From positions 1-64,000 of the IMG/VR virus record IMGVR_UViG_3300030451_002116: a stretch of 64,000 nucleotides of DNA; one strand, 5' to 3'. Positions 21,525-30,425 of this stretch are shown here, piece after piece (the first letter of the stretch is position 1; each line of letters starts with the position of its first letter). The notes below the pieces were generated by a model. The model saw only the letters and a program-made list of their open reading frames with translations, did not search any database and had not been told where the DNA came from. The DNA comes from a virus. The position numbers were made by a program, and so were the translations under genes.

Positions 21525-22058
21525 CTAACTAACAATTGTTCTTCCGAACCTTTTCATGGTAACAGACAATTTATATCCCAACAACCTCTTATTTCTGTCA
21601 TTGGCATCGCTTCTGCCTGTAATTTCAATTAATTCAGCACTATCTCCTGCATTTATGCTTGGCCTTAGTGCCTTCTTCTCTAAGATGTAACGCACGATTT
21701 GGTATAAACTTTTCAGCCTTTCCCTTGCAAATGTTAGGTCGGCTGTCCCTGAACGTGGTTGTAAAGTTCTAATATGTAATGTAAATGTATATTCTTCGTT
21801 TCTTACGGAGTAATCTATAGTAGGATGTGATATGCTTGCAGAGTCTTCATAAAATATTATAATATCTGTTGAGTCTATATCTACTCTTCTTCCTTGATTT
21901 GGTGTAAAGTTTTTTACATCTACTAAAAGAGGCTTTGCTCTATGTGAAGATGTTCCTACAGGAGAGTCGCCAAAGGCATTAGAACCTGAACCAGTATCTA
22001 CGGTTGCATTAGTCCAATTCTCATCAATGAGAGTTATGAGGAAAGTGACTTCATCCAT
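21525..22058 (-). CDS. tail terminator / head-tail completion protein (putative)
   Basis: 177 residues between the connector genes and the tube gene. The mid-protein segment EEYTFTLHIRTLQP, followed by an amphipathic helix FARERLKSLYQIVRYILEKK and a final strand LGYKLSVTMKRFGR, resembles the alpha-beta pattern of tail terminator (gpU-like) proteins. Its start overlaps the upstream small gene by 25 bases. Family membership is inferred from size, order and predicted fold only. Confidence 0.45.
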   Translation of the reverse strand: MDEVTFLITLIDENWTNATVDTGSGSNAFGDSPVGTSSHRAKPLLVDVKNFTPNQGRRVDIDSTDIIIFYEDSASISHPTIDYSVRNEEYTFTLHIRTLQPRSGTADLTFARERLKSLYQIVRYILEKKALRPSINAGDSAELIEITGRSDANDRNKRLLGYKLSVTMKRFGRTIVS

Positions 22059-22255
22059 GTTTTTTCTTCCTTACTTAATATATATTCTGTTTTTCTAAAA
22101 AAGTGGTCTGCGGCATTTTCTAATACCATATCTTCATCGGCGGCTAAATCTTCTAATCCAATCACAGCAAGATATTCTTGCTCTAACTTTGCTCTCTCTC
22201 TTTCTAGTTTTAATATTTCTTGAAATTCTATAAATAGATTATTCATTTTACTCAT
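22034..22255 (-). CDS. small helical protein, unknown
   Basis: 73 residues, predicted to be almost entirely helical and charged (FQEILKLERERAKLEQEYLA). It is preceded by AGGTGATTAC and a start ATG, a good ribosome-binding site. It overlaps the following tail terminator candidate by 25 bases, an unusually long overlap here. Possibly a head-tail joining accessory. No recognisable family. Confidence 0.6.
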   Translation of the reverse strand: MSKMNNLFIEFQEILKLERERAKLEQEYLAVIGLEDLAADEDMVLENAADHFFRKTEYILSKEEKTWMKSLSS

Positions 22256-22263
22256 GTAATCAC

Positions 22264-23400
22264 CTAGTCAATTAAGTGAAGTAGTTGTTTTTTACCATCT
22301 ATTATAGCCTTTGCTTCCTCTAGGAGTATATCGTGCTTTGTCTTTAAGTCAATATTAGCACCTGTTTCTGCAATAAGTATAGTATTATCATCATGTAATA
22401 GAACTTCTGCCGCAACCATCTTAGTTGCCGCTTCATGTATTGAAGAAGGTATTCGGCTACTTCCTACTTGATAAGTGACTTTTATGGTGTTGTTCTGCAT
22501 ATGAGGATATTCATGTTTAAAATATATCCTACCCTCTTCACTTATCTGCCACCAATCCTTTAATCTTCCGTAATCTTCCTTGTCTACAAAAGAAAACGTG
22601 TTAATTTTTGCTAAAGTAGAACCTTGCCATTCCTCAATTGTGCAAATTGTTCCAGCATCAGAAGGAAGTAATGAAGAAATTTTTACTCTTGACCCGTCAT
22701 GGCTAGGAGAAGCATAAAAGAAATCTGAGATATTTTTGTCAGTATGGTTTCCTCCGCCATCACTTGTGTCATTTTCTCCTGCAATTGTCTTAGCCTGTGT
22801 TTCTCCTGTAAAATTTGCTGTCTTTGTTGGGAATTTTTCGTTAATTGCATCGCATAATTGTAATACTGTTGTTTTTTCACCTAAATGATTATAGAAACCA
22901 TTAGCAGTATTTCTTGGCACATTAAATCTAATTGTATTTGCGGCTCCCGGAGTTCCCACATAAAAGACATATTTATGATTCTCGGTTGTTGTTGTGGGTG
23001 TAATCTCTGTCATGGCCGAAGCAACGTCTTCATATTTACTTCCATTCCATAGTTCTAATCTAACTATTTTTCTTATATTAGGATATAATAATTGAACAAA
23101 CCCTATATAATCTTTGAAATGCGTAACAGGATATGCGCTTTCTCTTGTGGGTAAAAAGTCATGATGTTCCTTTTGAATAATAATTGGTCTATAAGATGTC
23201 TTAATACTATCATCTATTTTTCCTTCTACTCTTTTAATTATCTTACCCACTTCTGCATTTGTAGGGCTTGTTGAACCACTAAAAGTCTGACATTGTAATA
23301 AAGCAGATACTTCATCGTGTGTGGTATAATGCCCTATACCTGTTCCATAATTTACCCCGGAGGTTCTTACATAATCACTTTCTGACTTTAACGTACTCAT
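22264..23400 (-). CDS. head-tail connector / adaptor protein (putative)
   Basis: 378 residues. The region around residues 28-75 (DEVSALLQCQTF, then TNAEVGKIIKRVEGKIDDSI) resembles the helical start of gp6/gp15-type adaptors, in which a Val-x-x-[IL]-[IL]-x-x-[AV] helix follows a short loop. The middle contains beta segments, and the C-terminus is a helix ending KKQLLHLID. The larger size than bacterial adaptors implies an inserted domain. The gene overlaps its upstream neighbour by ATGA. Confidence 0.45.
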   Translation of the reverse strand: MSTLKSESDYVRTSGVNYGTGIGHYTTHDEVSALLQCQTFSGSTSPTNAEVGKIIKRVEGKIDDSIKTSYRPIIIQKEHHDFLPTRESAYPVTHFKDYIGFVQLLYPNIRKIVRLELWNGSKYEDVASAMTEITPTTTTENHKYVFYVGTPGAANTIRFNVPRNTANGFYNHLGEKTTVLQLCDAINEKFPTKTANFTGETQAKTIAGENDTSDGGGNHTDKNISDFFYASPSHDGSRVKISSLLPSDAGTICTIEEWQGSTLAKINTFSFVDKEDYGRLKDWWQISEEGRIYFKHEYPHMQNNTIKVTYQVGSSRIPSSIHEAATKMVAAEVLLHDDNTILIAETGANIDLKTKHDILLEEAKAIIDGKKQLLHLID

Positions 23401-24440
23401 TTATCCATCACCCATTTCTTTAATCTATTCATTTGTCTTCTCATGTATGAAACCATTGCTATTTTATTAGTATCTGTAAATTGTTTTTGTCCACCTTCTT
23501 CTGCTCTTCCTCTTTTTCCTTCGGGTCGTATATATTCTCTTAATTTATATTTCTTTTGCTTATCATACCTTGTTTGCATTTCTGGTCTTAGTTCTGTGAC
23601 ATCTCTAAAACTGTATCTTTTAGTGCGTTGAAAGTCTATCTCTTCAAGATAAAATACATTTGCTTTGGTATCTAATTCATTCAAAGGGTCTTTGGCTGTC
23701 TCTAAAGTTTTAATATATTTAGCATTTGCCGTTTCGCCTCTGATATATAGTCTTAATATTCCTGTAACAGTAGGTGTTATTGCCTCTTCTATCTGCTTTC
23801 TAATTGATGGTATTTTTGTTAAAGTCTTCCAATCTAAATCAACAGTTTTATCTCCGGGTTCAGGTACACCACTCTCAAAAAACTTTCTTTCAGAATAACT
23901 AGATTTATTAGAAGCATGAATAATAAACTTTGGTCTTTGTACTAATTTTTTAGTTTCTTTCATTTGTTCTGCTAATCCTGCGCTTCCTTGTGCCTCAAAT
24001 ATTCTTGATTCAAACCCAGTAAGATTTTCTTTATCTGCATGTTTCATAACAAAATCTCTTTCTGATTTTGAGAATTTTTTAGGTTTATCGGGAAACTTAA
24101 AAGTTTTATTACCTTCTTCGTCATCAACACCGTACACTATATTCTTAACAGTTAGAAAATTAATTGCCCCAACATTATAAGCATCTTCTAATATATCTAA
24201 ATCTCTAGTGCTTAATTCTACATCTCCTGTCCAGTCAGATTGTTCATTTATTAATTTATTCAAAGCAAGTTTAGCGTTAATTTTAATCCACATCTTCATG
24301 TCTTTATCGTTAAATTGTTTCCACCCTTTAGGATAATATGAAGCAGACACACTATATTCCGTTGGGTATTCTTTATCATAATCATCAGATGGGTCACCAT
24401 CAGGGCCAACAACGTCTTCTAATGCTTTTTCTAATATCAT
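23397..24440 (-). CDS. hypothetical virion-region protein
   Basis: 347 residues, charged, lysine-rich, no family recognised. Aromatic patches (SASYYPKGWKQFNDKDMKMWIK) and a basic C-terminus (MSYMRRQMNRLKKWVMDK-like, about residues 328-347) suggest binding to nucleic acid or to another head protein. It is flanked by ATGA overlaps on both sides and lies between the capsid genes and the connector genes, so it is probably structural or an assembly factor. Confidence 0.5.
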   Translation of the reverse strand: MILEKALEDVVGPDGDPSDDYDKEYPTEYSVSASYYPKGWKQFNDKDMKMWIKINAKLALNKLINEQSDWTGDVELSTRDLDILEDAYNVGAINFLTVKNIVYGVDDEEGNKTFKFPDKPKKFSKSERDFVMKHADKENLTGFESRIFEAQGSAGLAEQMKETKKLVQRPKFIIHASNKSSYSERKFFESGVPEPGDKTVDLDWKTLTKIPSIRKQIEEAITPTVTGILRLYIRGETANAKYIKTLETAKDPLNELDTKANVFYLEEIDFQRTKRYSFRDVTELRPEMQTRYDKQKKYKLREYIRPEGKRGRAEEGGQKQFTDTNKIAMVSYMRRQMNRLKKWVMDK

Positions 24441-25291
24441 CCGTCTGCCTCCTCAAATAAACGATACCATTCTTCTAAATCCATATCTCCAACAAGTTTC
24501 TCATATGGCATTTGTATTCCCTGTTCTGCCATTAAATCAGCAATAATCTCATCAAAATTAACGGTGATTACAATCCGCCTGTTTTTTCTATTCTCGTCTA
24601 TATCATAATCATCTACTGAAACAACAAGATATTTATTCCAGCCTTCTTTAATTTTAGCAGCAATTTGTTCTTCATTCATTTTACCTGCCTTTCTTTGATG
24701 AATAGTACCCTCTAATGAATCTTCTGGTTGGAACTTTTTTCCTGCCTCTGTTAAAGCCTTACCATAAGGTCTAACGCTTTCTCCTGCTGAATAAAGTTCA
24801 GTTCCTTTTTCATCCTTCATTTTGTGTGCAGTAGTTAACCATTCATATCCTAATTTATCAAGAAGCCCTTCCATTTTCATATCTTTTCTTGTATCGTCTA
24901 AGTCTCTTAATATTGCATCAAATCTATCATCTGTTCCAGAAGTATTTACAAACACTCTAGTCTTTGTAAAAAACTCTTCTGCTGTCAAATCCATTATTGA
25001 CTCCCATGCTTTTTGAATATAGTTTTCATATTCAATTCTATTAAATTTCATATCAGGATTTTCATCAGTAGCATCTTCTAATAAAGCAGAGTTTAAATAA
25101 TGTTTCATGTTTTTACTAATACTGCTATAGTTTTTGACAGTAAAAGGAGACACTATATATTTTAACATAAGCACGGCTAATGGGTTATCTAGGACATCAC
25201 CCGTTAAGGATGCGTTATCTATTTCTATTGGTTCAGAACCAACAGAATAGTCCCTATTTTCATATCTAATAGTAGCAGGTAACCTAATCAT
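24437..25291 (-). CDS. hypothetical virion-region protein
   Basis: 284 residues, acidic, mixed alpha/beta, no recognised motif. The C-terminus MDLEEWYRLFEEADG is an amphipathic acidic helix with one tryptophan, loosely like the W-motif helices elsewhere in the window but without the pattern. It is coupled to the 347-residue protein by ATGA. Position suggests a head-neck role. Confidence 0.5.
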   Translation of the reverse strand: MIRLPATIRYENRDYSVGSEPIEIDNASLTGDVLDNPLAVLMLKYIVSPFTVKNYSSISKNMKHYLNSALLEDATDENPDMKFNRIEYENYIQKAWESIMDLTAEEFFTKTRVFVNTSGTDDRFDAILRDLDDTRKDMKMEGLLDKLGYEWLTTAHKMKDEKGTELYSAGESVRPYGKALTEAGKKFQPEDSLEGTIHQRKAGKMNEEQIAAKIKEGWNKYLVVSVDDYDIDENRKNRRIVITVNFDEIIADLMAEQGIQMPYEKLVGDMDLEEWYRLFEEADG

Positions 25292-25300
25292 TTATACCAC

Positions 25301-26014
25301 TTAAGCCAACCAAGCGGCCCAAGCAGCACCTTTAGAAATCATCTGCGATAGACCTAAACCACTTCTAGGTGGAGTATAGGTCATTTGACCCGTATTGGGG
25401 TCTATCCAGTAAGGATTCCCCATTGTGTCCGTACCTGCTGGTGGAATTGGATAACCAGAATTGTTGCTAAATGCCTGTTGTTGCTGATACATGGCTTGAT
25501 TAAACTGAGTTGCACCACCGCCACCTTGAATCTGTGATGGGTCAACACCGCCGTTAACAGGCATTCCTGCCGATACTCCTACAGGTGCAGGTGCAGGGGC
25601 TTGTGGAGTAGGTGCGCTAAATCCTTGAGATTCTAAGTATTGACTCTTAGCCATCTTTCTTTGATAAACTACCTCAGAATTTATTGCAGTTGCTAATAAT
25701 GTTTGTAAATCTAATTGTATGTTAGCCGCAGTTACAGCATTATAATCTGCCTGTGCAACAGAAGTCACACCTAACTCTGTACCTGTTCCTACAGTATCTA
25801 AACGTAGTTTTACTAATTGTTCACTAACTACCTTTTCTACTACATCTTCTACTAGTTGTGCAAGCGCACCTAAAAACTGTTCACCGTGATAAGTAAAGAA
25901 CTCTTCTACATGGTTCTCTTGTAAAGTTAGTAAATTATTTGTGGCTTTAAATTGAGCCTGACTCGTTGCATCTATTTGTTGTGCTATACTTCTATTTGAT
26001 GTACCCCATACCAT
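25301..26014 (-). CDS. low-complexity tail-region protein, G/Q/P-rich C-terminus
   Basis: 237 residues. Residues 1-125 are helical (QAQFKATNNLLTLQENHVEEFF). After residue about 130 comes a proline/glutamine/glycine-rich linker (PTPQAPAPAPVG, QQQQAF), and then a short WIDPNTGQMTYTPP strand. The composition suggests a flexible linker that links two virion parts. No enzyme motif. A two-base gap separates it from the zinc-finger protein upstream. Confidence 0.5.
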   Translation of the reverse strand: MVWGTSNRSIAQQIDATSQAQFKATNNLLTLQENHVEEFFTYHGEQFLGALAQLVEDVVEKVVSEQLVKLRLDTVGTGTELGVTSVAQADYNAVTAANIQLDLQTLLATAINSEVVYQRKMAKSQYLESQGFSAPTPQAPAPAPVGVSAGMPVNGGVDPSQIQGGGGATQFNQAMYQQQQAFSNNSGYPIPPAGTDTMGNPYWIDPNTGQMTYTPPRSGLGLSQMISKGAAWAAWLA

Positions 26015-26015
26015 A

Positions 26016-26738
26016 TTATTGTGCCTCCAATTCTATTGCGTTTTCAGGTATCTCTACTTTATCCTGAGGAATAACTTGTGCGCCACTGGTCATTAATTCT
26101 AAAACTCTTTTATTAATGCCATTTTGTTCCATTGTTAATCGAAATAATTCGTCTTCCTTGTTTTCATTAGACATTTGAGGGGGCTTTATAGTCCACCCCA
26201 TTCCTGACAAACTCTCTATGTCTGACTGCCTTAATGAAGTTAGCGGTGCTGATTGTAACATTTTAGGCACTTTGGGCATAGGTATGTATGATTCAAAAGA
26301 AAGACCATGTTCTTCCGCTATTATTTGTTGCTCTAACATCTCATATTGTCTGTGCAATTGTGCATGTTTTTCACAGTAAGTTCCCCTCATAGGATAACCT
26401 TTTCTTACTTTGTGAAGAGGTATTGTTGGTCTCATTGGGTCTGATGCTTCCCAAACCTTATGGGTTCCACATACAACACATCTATCCTTCGTATTAAATT
26501 TATAACTGTAAGGTATCTTCATAAAACTTTTTCTTTCAGGCCACAGTATCTTTAACATTTCTTTTAATTGTTTTCTAGGCTTACTGCTTTTATACTCATA
26601 TTGCATAACTGAGCCGGGTGACCTAGCAAGTTTAATGGGAGGTAAAAAGGGATTTGCTGCTATTGTGTTATTAGCAGGTATTAAAGAAGGAGGCTGATAA
26701 GTAGGTGCTATTGTCATCTTTCCAACTCCGATTGCCAA
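26016..26738 (-). CDS. zinc-binding protein, unknown role
   Basis: 240 residues. One zinc site is visible: C87-x2-C90 (RCVVCGTHK) and C122-x2-H125 (YCEKHAQ), separated by 31 residues rich in basic and proline residues. The N-terminus is proline-rich, and the C-terminus is helical and acidic. It overlaps the 69-residue upstream gene by 25 bases. I infer a structural or protein-interaction role because of its place beside the GTPase and connector genes. Confidence 0.55.
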   Translation of the reverse strand: MAIGVGKMTIAPTYQPPSLIPANNTIAANPFLPPIKLARSPGSVMQYEYKSSKPRKQLKEMLKILWPERKSFMKIPYSYKFNTKDRCVVCGTHKVWEASDPMRPTIPLHKVRKGYPMRGTYCEKHAQLHRQYEMLEQQIIAEEHGLSFESYIPMPKVPKMLQSAPLTSLRQSDIESLSGMGWTIKPPQMSNENKEDELFRLTMEQNGINKRVLELMTSGAQVIPQDKVEIPENAIELEAQ

Positions 26739-26923
26739 TTCTCTTTACCCATCATCTCTAAGTCATTAAAAGTCATCTCTTTAAATATTGGATTACGGTT
26801 AGCAATCCTCATTATATGTGCCACGGCTTCTTGTAGTTTTTGACCCGAATCGGGCATTTCTGTATTAAATGTTAACATCTTAGCGATGTCTTCAAACTCT
26901 TGATATATTGTTTTTTCTACCAT
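26714..26923 (-). CDS. small helical protein, unknown
   Basis: 69 residues, acidic and helical (YQEFEDIAKMLTFNTEMPDSG at the start). No motif recognised. The stop codon of the GTPase gene overlaps its start by one base, and its own 3' end overlaps the zinc protein by 25 bases. Tight coupling to the GTPase suggests a partner protein, but nothing in its sequence proves this. Confidence 0.5.
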   Translation of the reverse strand: MVEKTIYQEFEDIAKMLTFNTEMPDSGQKLQEAVAHIMRIANRNPIFKEMTFNDLEMMGKENWQSELER

Positions 26924-27591
26924 TAGTAATCCTCTATCATTGTTGAAATTCCTCTGTAAACCATTTCTGAATCTGATTTTGCACTTACTATATATTTGTA
27001 TGTAGGTATGCCTTTATCATTTAATTTATTTGCTCCATCTCTAAATGCTTGGAATATAGGGTGTTGTTGTATCTCTTTGTATTCATACCTGTCTTTCCAT
27101 AGGTCATATTTGTTTGCCCATATACCTACTGCTTTTGGATAATCTTTATCAGATTTTTTATACTTTTTATTTACGTTGTCCCAATAAGGCGCACATATTG
27201 TATCTACTAAAAATGTCCAACATAGTTGTTGTTCTATATCAAAGTGTTTTGTTAAATGTCTATCGTCAATCATAAAGATAATATATTCTACTTTTCTTTT
27301 TCTCATATCGTATAGCCATTCATTCCAATATGTTGTTTCTCCTCCTATATCTGATGTTTTGATTGTGTGTTGGTCTCCATCAATTTTAATTGTTTTTCTT
27401 AATGCTCTTTCTCTTCCAACAGTTCTTTGTTTAATTTCTGGTACATCTCCTCTTGTTCTTAATTGATGATGTAATGTTGTTTTTCCTACTTGCGTAGCAC
27501 CATATACTCCTACTGCATGTGGATTTATTTTCTTCCAAAGTAATCCTAACTGCTCTATACAGATAATTACGAACCCTGTCATCACCGACAT
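26923..27591 (-). CDS. small Ras/Arf-like GTPase
   Basis: 222 residues with all the main G-box signatures: G1 GATQVGKT at residues 31-38, a candidate G2 Thr57, G3 DIGG at 81-84, G4 NKYD at 160-163 and G5 SAK at 203-205. It is therefore expected to bind and hydrolyse GTP. The hydrophobic N-terminus (TGFVIICIEQLGLLW, residues 5-19) could be a membrane anchor or amphipathic helix, as in Arf proteins. GGTGATTGA precedes the ATG. It lies between capsid and connector genes and directly after two small membrane proteins. Such GTPases are uncommon in tailed viruses, and its substrate or partner is unknown. Confidence 0.85.
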   Translation of the reverse strand: MSVMTGFVIICIEQLGLLWKKINPHAVGVYGATQVGKTTLHHQLRTRGDVPEIKQRTVGRERALRKTIKIDGDQHTIKTSDIGGETTYWNEWLYDMRKRKVEYIIFMIDDRHLTKHFDIEQQLCWTFLVDTICAPYWDNVNKKYKKSDKDYPKAVGIWANKYDLWKDRYEYKEIQQHPIFQAFRDGANKLNDKGIPTYKYIVSAKSDSEMVYRGISTMIEDY

Positions 27592-27599
27592 TCAATCAC

Positions 27600-27818
27600 C
27601 TAGAAATGAAATATCGAAGTAATACCTCCCCAAAGCGTACTAAATAAATTAACACCAAACGATGGTAATGCATGACCAATACAAAAACTTACAAGAGAAG
27701 CAATAACTCCCCAAAAGTAAAATCTTGCTCTTAGAAACCAAACATCTGCTGAATGCGCTCTTTGCATATCATACGCTAAAGCAGATTCATCCATACCAAA
27801 TGCTATGGCTTCCAACAT
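27600..27818 (-). CDS. small membrane protein
   Basis: 72 residues. A charged N-terminal third (DMQRAHSADVWFLRARF) precedes one or two hydrophobic stretches (YFWGVIASLVSFCIGHALP, about residues 34-52, and a weaker one near the C-terminus). There is no signal peptidase site. It stands between the 131-residue membrane protein and the GTPase, so the three may act together. Confidence 0.6.
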   Translation of the reverse strand: MLEAIAFGMDESALAYDMQRAHSADVWFLRARFYFWGVIASLVSFCIGHALPSFGVNLFSTLWGGITSIFHF

Positions 27819-27822
27819 TTAA

Positions 27823-28218
27823 TCACTCAACCTGTGCTAAAAAGGGAGATACTTGGGGTTCTTCTGTTGTTACGGGTTGTGGTTGTATAGGCTGTCTATT
27901 CCAACTTTGGTTAAACTGTTGTAGGCTTTGACGAACCTTTTCTCTTTGTTGTTCATCTCTAGCCCTTCTAGCCCAATAAGCGGCAATTCTTCTGTCGAGT
28001 AAAGTCATCTCAATGTAGTCATTCAAAGCCAAATCAAACACGGCTTTCATTACAAGTATTCCACCAATGGTCATTAGTGAAAATACTATTGCATGTGCAT
28101 AGTGTGAAAAGGCAAGTAAATTACCATATTCAGCATAAAAGAAAACATTTATGCCACTAATGCAACCAACGAATAATATCGTCATTACTAGTTTTGTATC
28201 TTTTTCTAAAGCGGGCAT
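27823..28218 (-). CDS. two-transmembrane protein with soluble C-terminal tail
   Basis: 131 residues. Hydrophobic segments at about residues 9-30 (LVMTILFVGCISGINVFFY) and 41-65 (HAIVFSLMTIGGILVMKAVF) predict two membrane helices. The remaining 60 residues are basic then Q/P-rich (QPIQPQPVTTEEPQ). Four bases separate it from the gene before it and from the 72-residue membrane protein. In an otherwise soluble head-tail region, a membrane pair suggests an envelope-linked, entry or exit function. Confidence 0.6.
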   Translation of the reverse strand: MPALEKDTKLVMTILFVGCISGINVFFYAEYGNLLAFSHYAHAIVFSLMTIGGILVMKAVFDLALNDYIEMTLLDRRIAAYWARRARDEQQREKVRQSLQQFNQSWNRQPIQPQPVTTEEPQVSPFLAQVE

Positions 28219-28222
28219 TTTT

Positions 28223-28537
28223 TCATCTCACTTGAACGGAGACTACTACATCATTGGCTGCTGTACCTGAAACTGCTGCACGACTTAAAAACAGACCTGT
28301 ACCTAAAATAGCCCCATGATAATCCAAATCTACTGATGTTCCAGCAGGTACAGGTATTACTGCAAATAGGCTTGAAGCAACGGCTGAAGAATTATCATAT
28401 AAACTAATGGTTTGTTCAGCACCGTCATTATTGTGTATCTTTACAGACATCAACTTAACGCGCTCTTTTATCAAATGTTCTGTTTCAGCACCGTCAGTTG
28501 TGGTACTCTTATAACAGTAATTCAACGAGCCTGACAT
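28223..28537 (-). CDS. small beta protein, possible head decoration or accessory
   Basis: 104 residues, preceded by GGAGATGCTAAA and ATG. The sequence is beta-rich (VKLMSVKIHNNDGAEQTISL, VPAGTSVDLDYHGAIL). The pattern of short strands with a GxSVDLDY core resembles small viral surface proteins. It is the first gene after the terminator at 28614-28640, and heads the membrane-protein/GTPase group rather than the capsid group. Confidence 0.45.
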   Translation of the reverse strand: MSGSLNYCYKSTTTDGAETEHLIKERVKLMSVKIHNNDGAEQTISLYDNSSAVASSLFAVIPVPAGTSVDLDYHGAILGTGLFLSRAAVSGTAANDVVVSVQVR

Positions 28538-28613
28538 TTTAGCATCTCCTGTGTATTGGTGTGAGGGAGCGTATCCCTTATGAATGTTACTTAAAAATAA
28601 AATGTTGTAGTGA

Positions 28614-28640
28614 CCTATGACCCCGTTAAGGGGCCATAGG
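28614..28640 (-). terminator. strong stem-loop terminator after capsid genes
   Basis: CCTATG-A-CCCC / GGGG-C-CATAGG, with a 5-base loop and one internal mismatch, forms a 10-bp stem. On the minus strand it lies 19-45 bases after the stop of the 111-residue protein and is followed about 11 bases later by a T-rich run (TTTTATTTTT). It separates the capsid transcript from the downstream membrane/GTPase/tail genes, perhaps to keep capsid mRNA in excess. Confidence 0.7.
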
Positions 28641-28658
28641 CCACATTTATTGCGGTAA

Positions 28659-28994
28659 TCAAAGATTTCCGTAGACCCGAACTCTTACAGAGCCTTCATC
28701 ACTTGTGCCTGATTGTGCGGCTGTGCCTGTGGAAAGAATCAGTTTAAAACTACTCCCTGATTCATAGCCTCCACCTTCTGCTACAATTGCTCTAGCATCA
28801 TGGCCGATTTCTTCCACACCCGTTACTATTACAGCATTTATGGTTCTTAAACCAAGTTCTGCTGCTGTTACGAGCATACCCGTATTATCGTTAGCATCAC
28901 AATTTATATTAGCATCAACATAGTATTCATCGCCTGATACTTTAGGCGTTGTATATCCCTTATGGTCTGCTAATACTGTTACTGTAACTGCCAT
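28659..28994 (-). CDS. head decoration-like protein (putative)
   Basis: 111 residues, beta-rich, directly after the major capsid gene, a place often held by decoration or cement proteins. The start ATG follows GAGGTGATTAAGT, a good ribosome-binding site. It begins VTVTVLADHKGYTTPKVSG and ends with SVRVRVYGNL, typical edge strands. The intrinsic role is not proven by sequence. Confidence 0.5.
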   Translation of the reverse strand: MAVTVTVLADHKGYTTPKVSGDEYYVDANINCDANDNTGMLVTAAELGLRTINAVIVTGVEEIGHDARAIVAEGGGYESGSSFKLILSTGTAAQSGTSDEGSVRVRVYGNL

Positions 28995-29005
28995 ACTTAA
29001 TCACC

Positions 29006-30415
29006 TCATGCACTGGTTAGGTTCGTTATCTTTCCTTGTCCCTTAAAGAAGGAGCAACCAGTCTCAGCAATCGTGCGGTACAATGCCTGATTACCAAGTT
29101 TGGCAACACCGAATGGGTTACCGTGGTCAATACCATCTTCAAAGTATTGGGTGGGTTTCATTACAGATAGCCACAGGTGGTCTGTATCAAGAATGAGTAT
29201 ATCACTCAATTTGTTAGCAGTAGCCTGTCCTGTTTGTGGCATATCCTTACAAGGAATAATTGGGATGTCGTAGTAAGTAGCGACCCTAAAGCCAACTTCT
29301 GAACCCTTTACACCCCTAACACCGTTATGAGTAGGAATAATCTCCTTCCTATCCATAAATCGCTCTTGGGACTGTAGTAAGTCACCAAGATGCTGAATGG
29401 TGTCGTATCCTGTTAAGATAACCTTTGGGCTTCCTCCGGCTTCTCTAATGTTTCTTAACGCCTTGTTAAGAATTGTTAGAGTTAATGGCCTTGCATCACC
29501 TTCTGCATAACCATCACCATTGTCAACATATGCATCCATAAACCCTGCACCTGTAACAGTACCCATTTTGCTGGTTCCACTTGCACTTCCGGGGTTTCTG
29601 TCAGTATTGTTGAACAATGTATACATTGCTGCATCAACCGTGGTTTTAGTGCCGTCACTGGCCTTATTAACCGAGAACAACCCATCATCGAAAGCATCTG
29701 CTAATTCCTGCTTTGAGGAAACTATCTTCATTAAAGAAGTGTAGTTTCTTTCAACGTTAGCATTAGCATTGCTTAGGTCAAGCGACTCAAGAGGCAATAG
29801 AAGCATAGCGTTCTGCATCTCTGCGTGGTGCTTACCCATGTCTTCACGGATTAAAGCACGGATGTCTCCAACGCCGTCATCAATCTTTGCCATTTCAAGA
29901 GCCAATTCCGAGAACTCAAACATATGAGCAACGGTCTTGGGGCTGGTGTTTAACTTGTCATAGGTGGGTGTAATAGCAGAAATAGTTCCTGCCGTTGAAT
30001 CAGCACCAGAATCTATTGCTGCGTTTTCACCGTATCCACCTAGAGCATCTGGTCGTAGGGCATCTCCACCCTTTGTTAACGTTCCACTGTTATCTGCCAT
30101 AGAGATTTTATTATCTCCACCGCCACCTGCTCTCTTTGTCATCACTCTCCAACCAGAAGAAACATAAGGTCTCTTTGGTAGCATTGCGAGTGCATTGCAT
30201 TCTTGGTTAATCATTGACCATACTTTCTTACCGTAGGCCAAGTTATATAGGTCACTTAACGCCGAATTAGCACTAGCCATGCTGTTACCCGAATCGTGGG
30301 CTGCGGATAATCCGCTAACAACACCTGCCGCCTTTAACAGCGCATTACCTGAACCGCCCCTAATACCATAGGTTGCGGCTTCCAAATCTCTCATAGACTT
30401 AATATATCCTGTCAT
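29006..30415 (-). CDS. major capsid protein (HK97-type, probable)
   Basis: 469 residues. It lies immediately after the protease-scaffold gene, and its AGGTGATATAAG-ATG start is one of the best translation signals here. Its base composition is richer in G+C than most neighbours, as expected for a highly expressed gene. The pattern of an N-terminal helical segment, LREAGGSPKVILTGYDTIQH-like P-domain strands (about residues 320-345) and a C-terminal VAKLGNQALYRTI strand fits HK97 capsid proteins. No N-terminal W-motif is present. Confidence 0.75.
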   Translation of the reverse strand: MTGYIKSMRDLEAATYGIRGGSGNALLKAAGVVSGLSAAHDSGNSMASANSALSDLYNLAYGKKVWSMINQECNALAMLPKRPYVSSGWRVMTKRAGGGGDNKISMADNSGTLTKGGDALRPDALGGYGENAAIDSGADSTAGTISAITPTYDKLNTSPKTVAHMFEFSELALEMAKIDDGVGDIRALIREDMGKHHAEMQNAMLLLPLESLDLSNANANVERNYTSLMKIVSSKQELADAFDDGLFSVNKASDGTKTTVDAAMYTLFNNTDRNPGSASGTSKMGTVTGAGFMDAYVDNGDGYAEGDARPLTLTILNKALRNIREAGGSPKVILTGYDTIQHLGDLLQSQERFMDRKEIIPTHNGVRGVKGSEVGFRVATYYDIPIIPCKDMPQTGQATANKLSDILILDTDHLWLSVMKPTQYFEDGIDHGNPFGVAKLGNQALYRTIAETGCSFFKGQGKITNLTSA

Positions 30416-30425
30416 CTTATATCAC

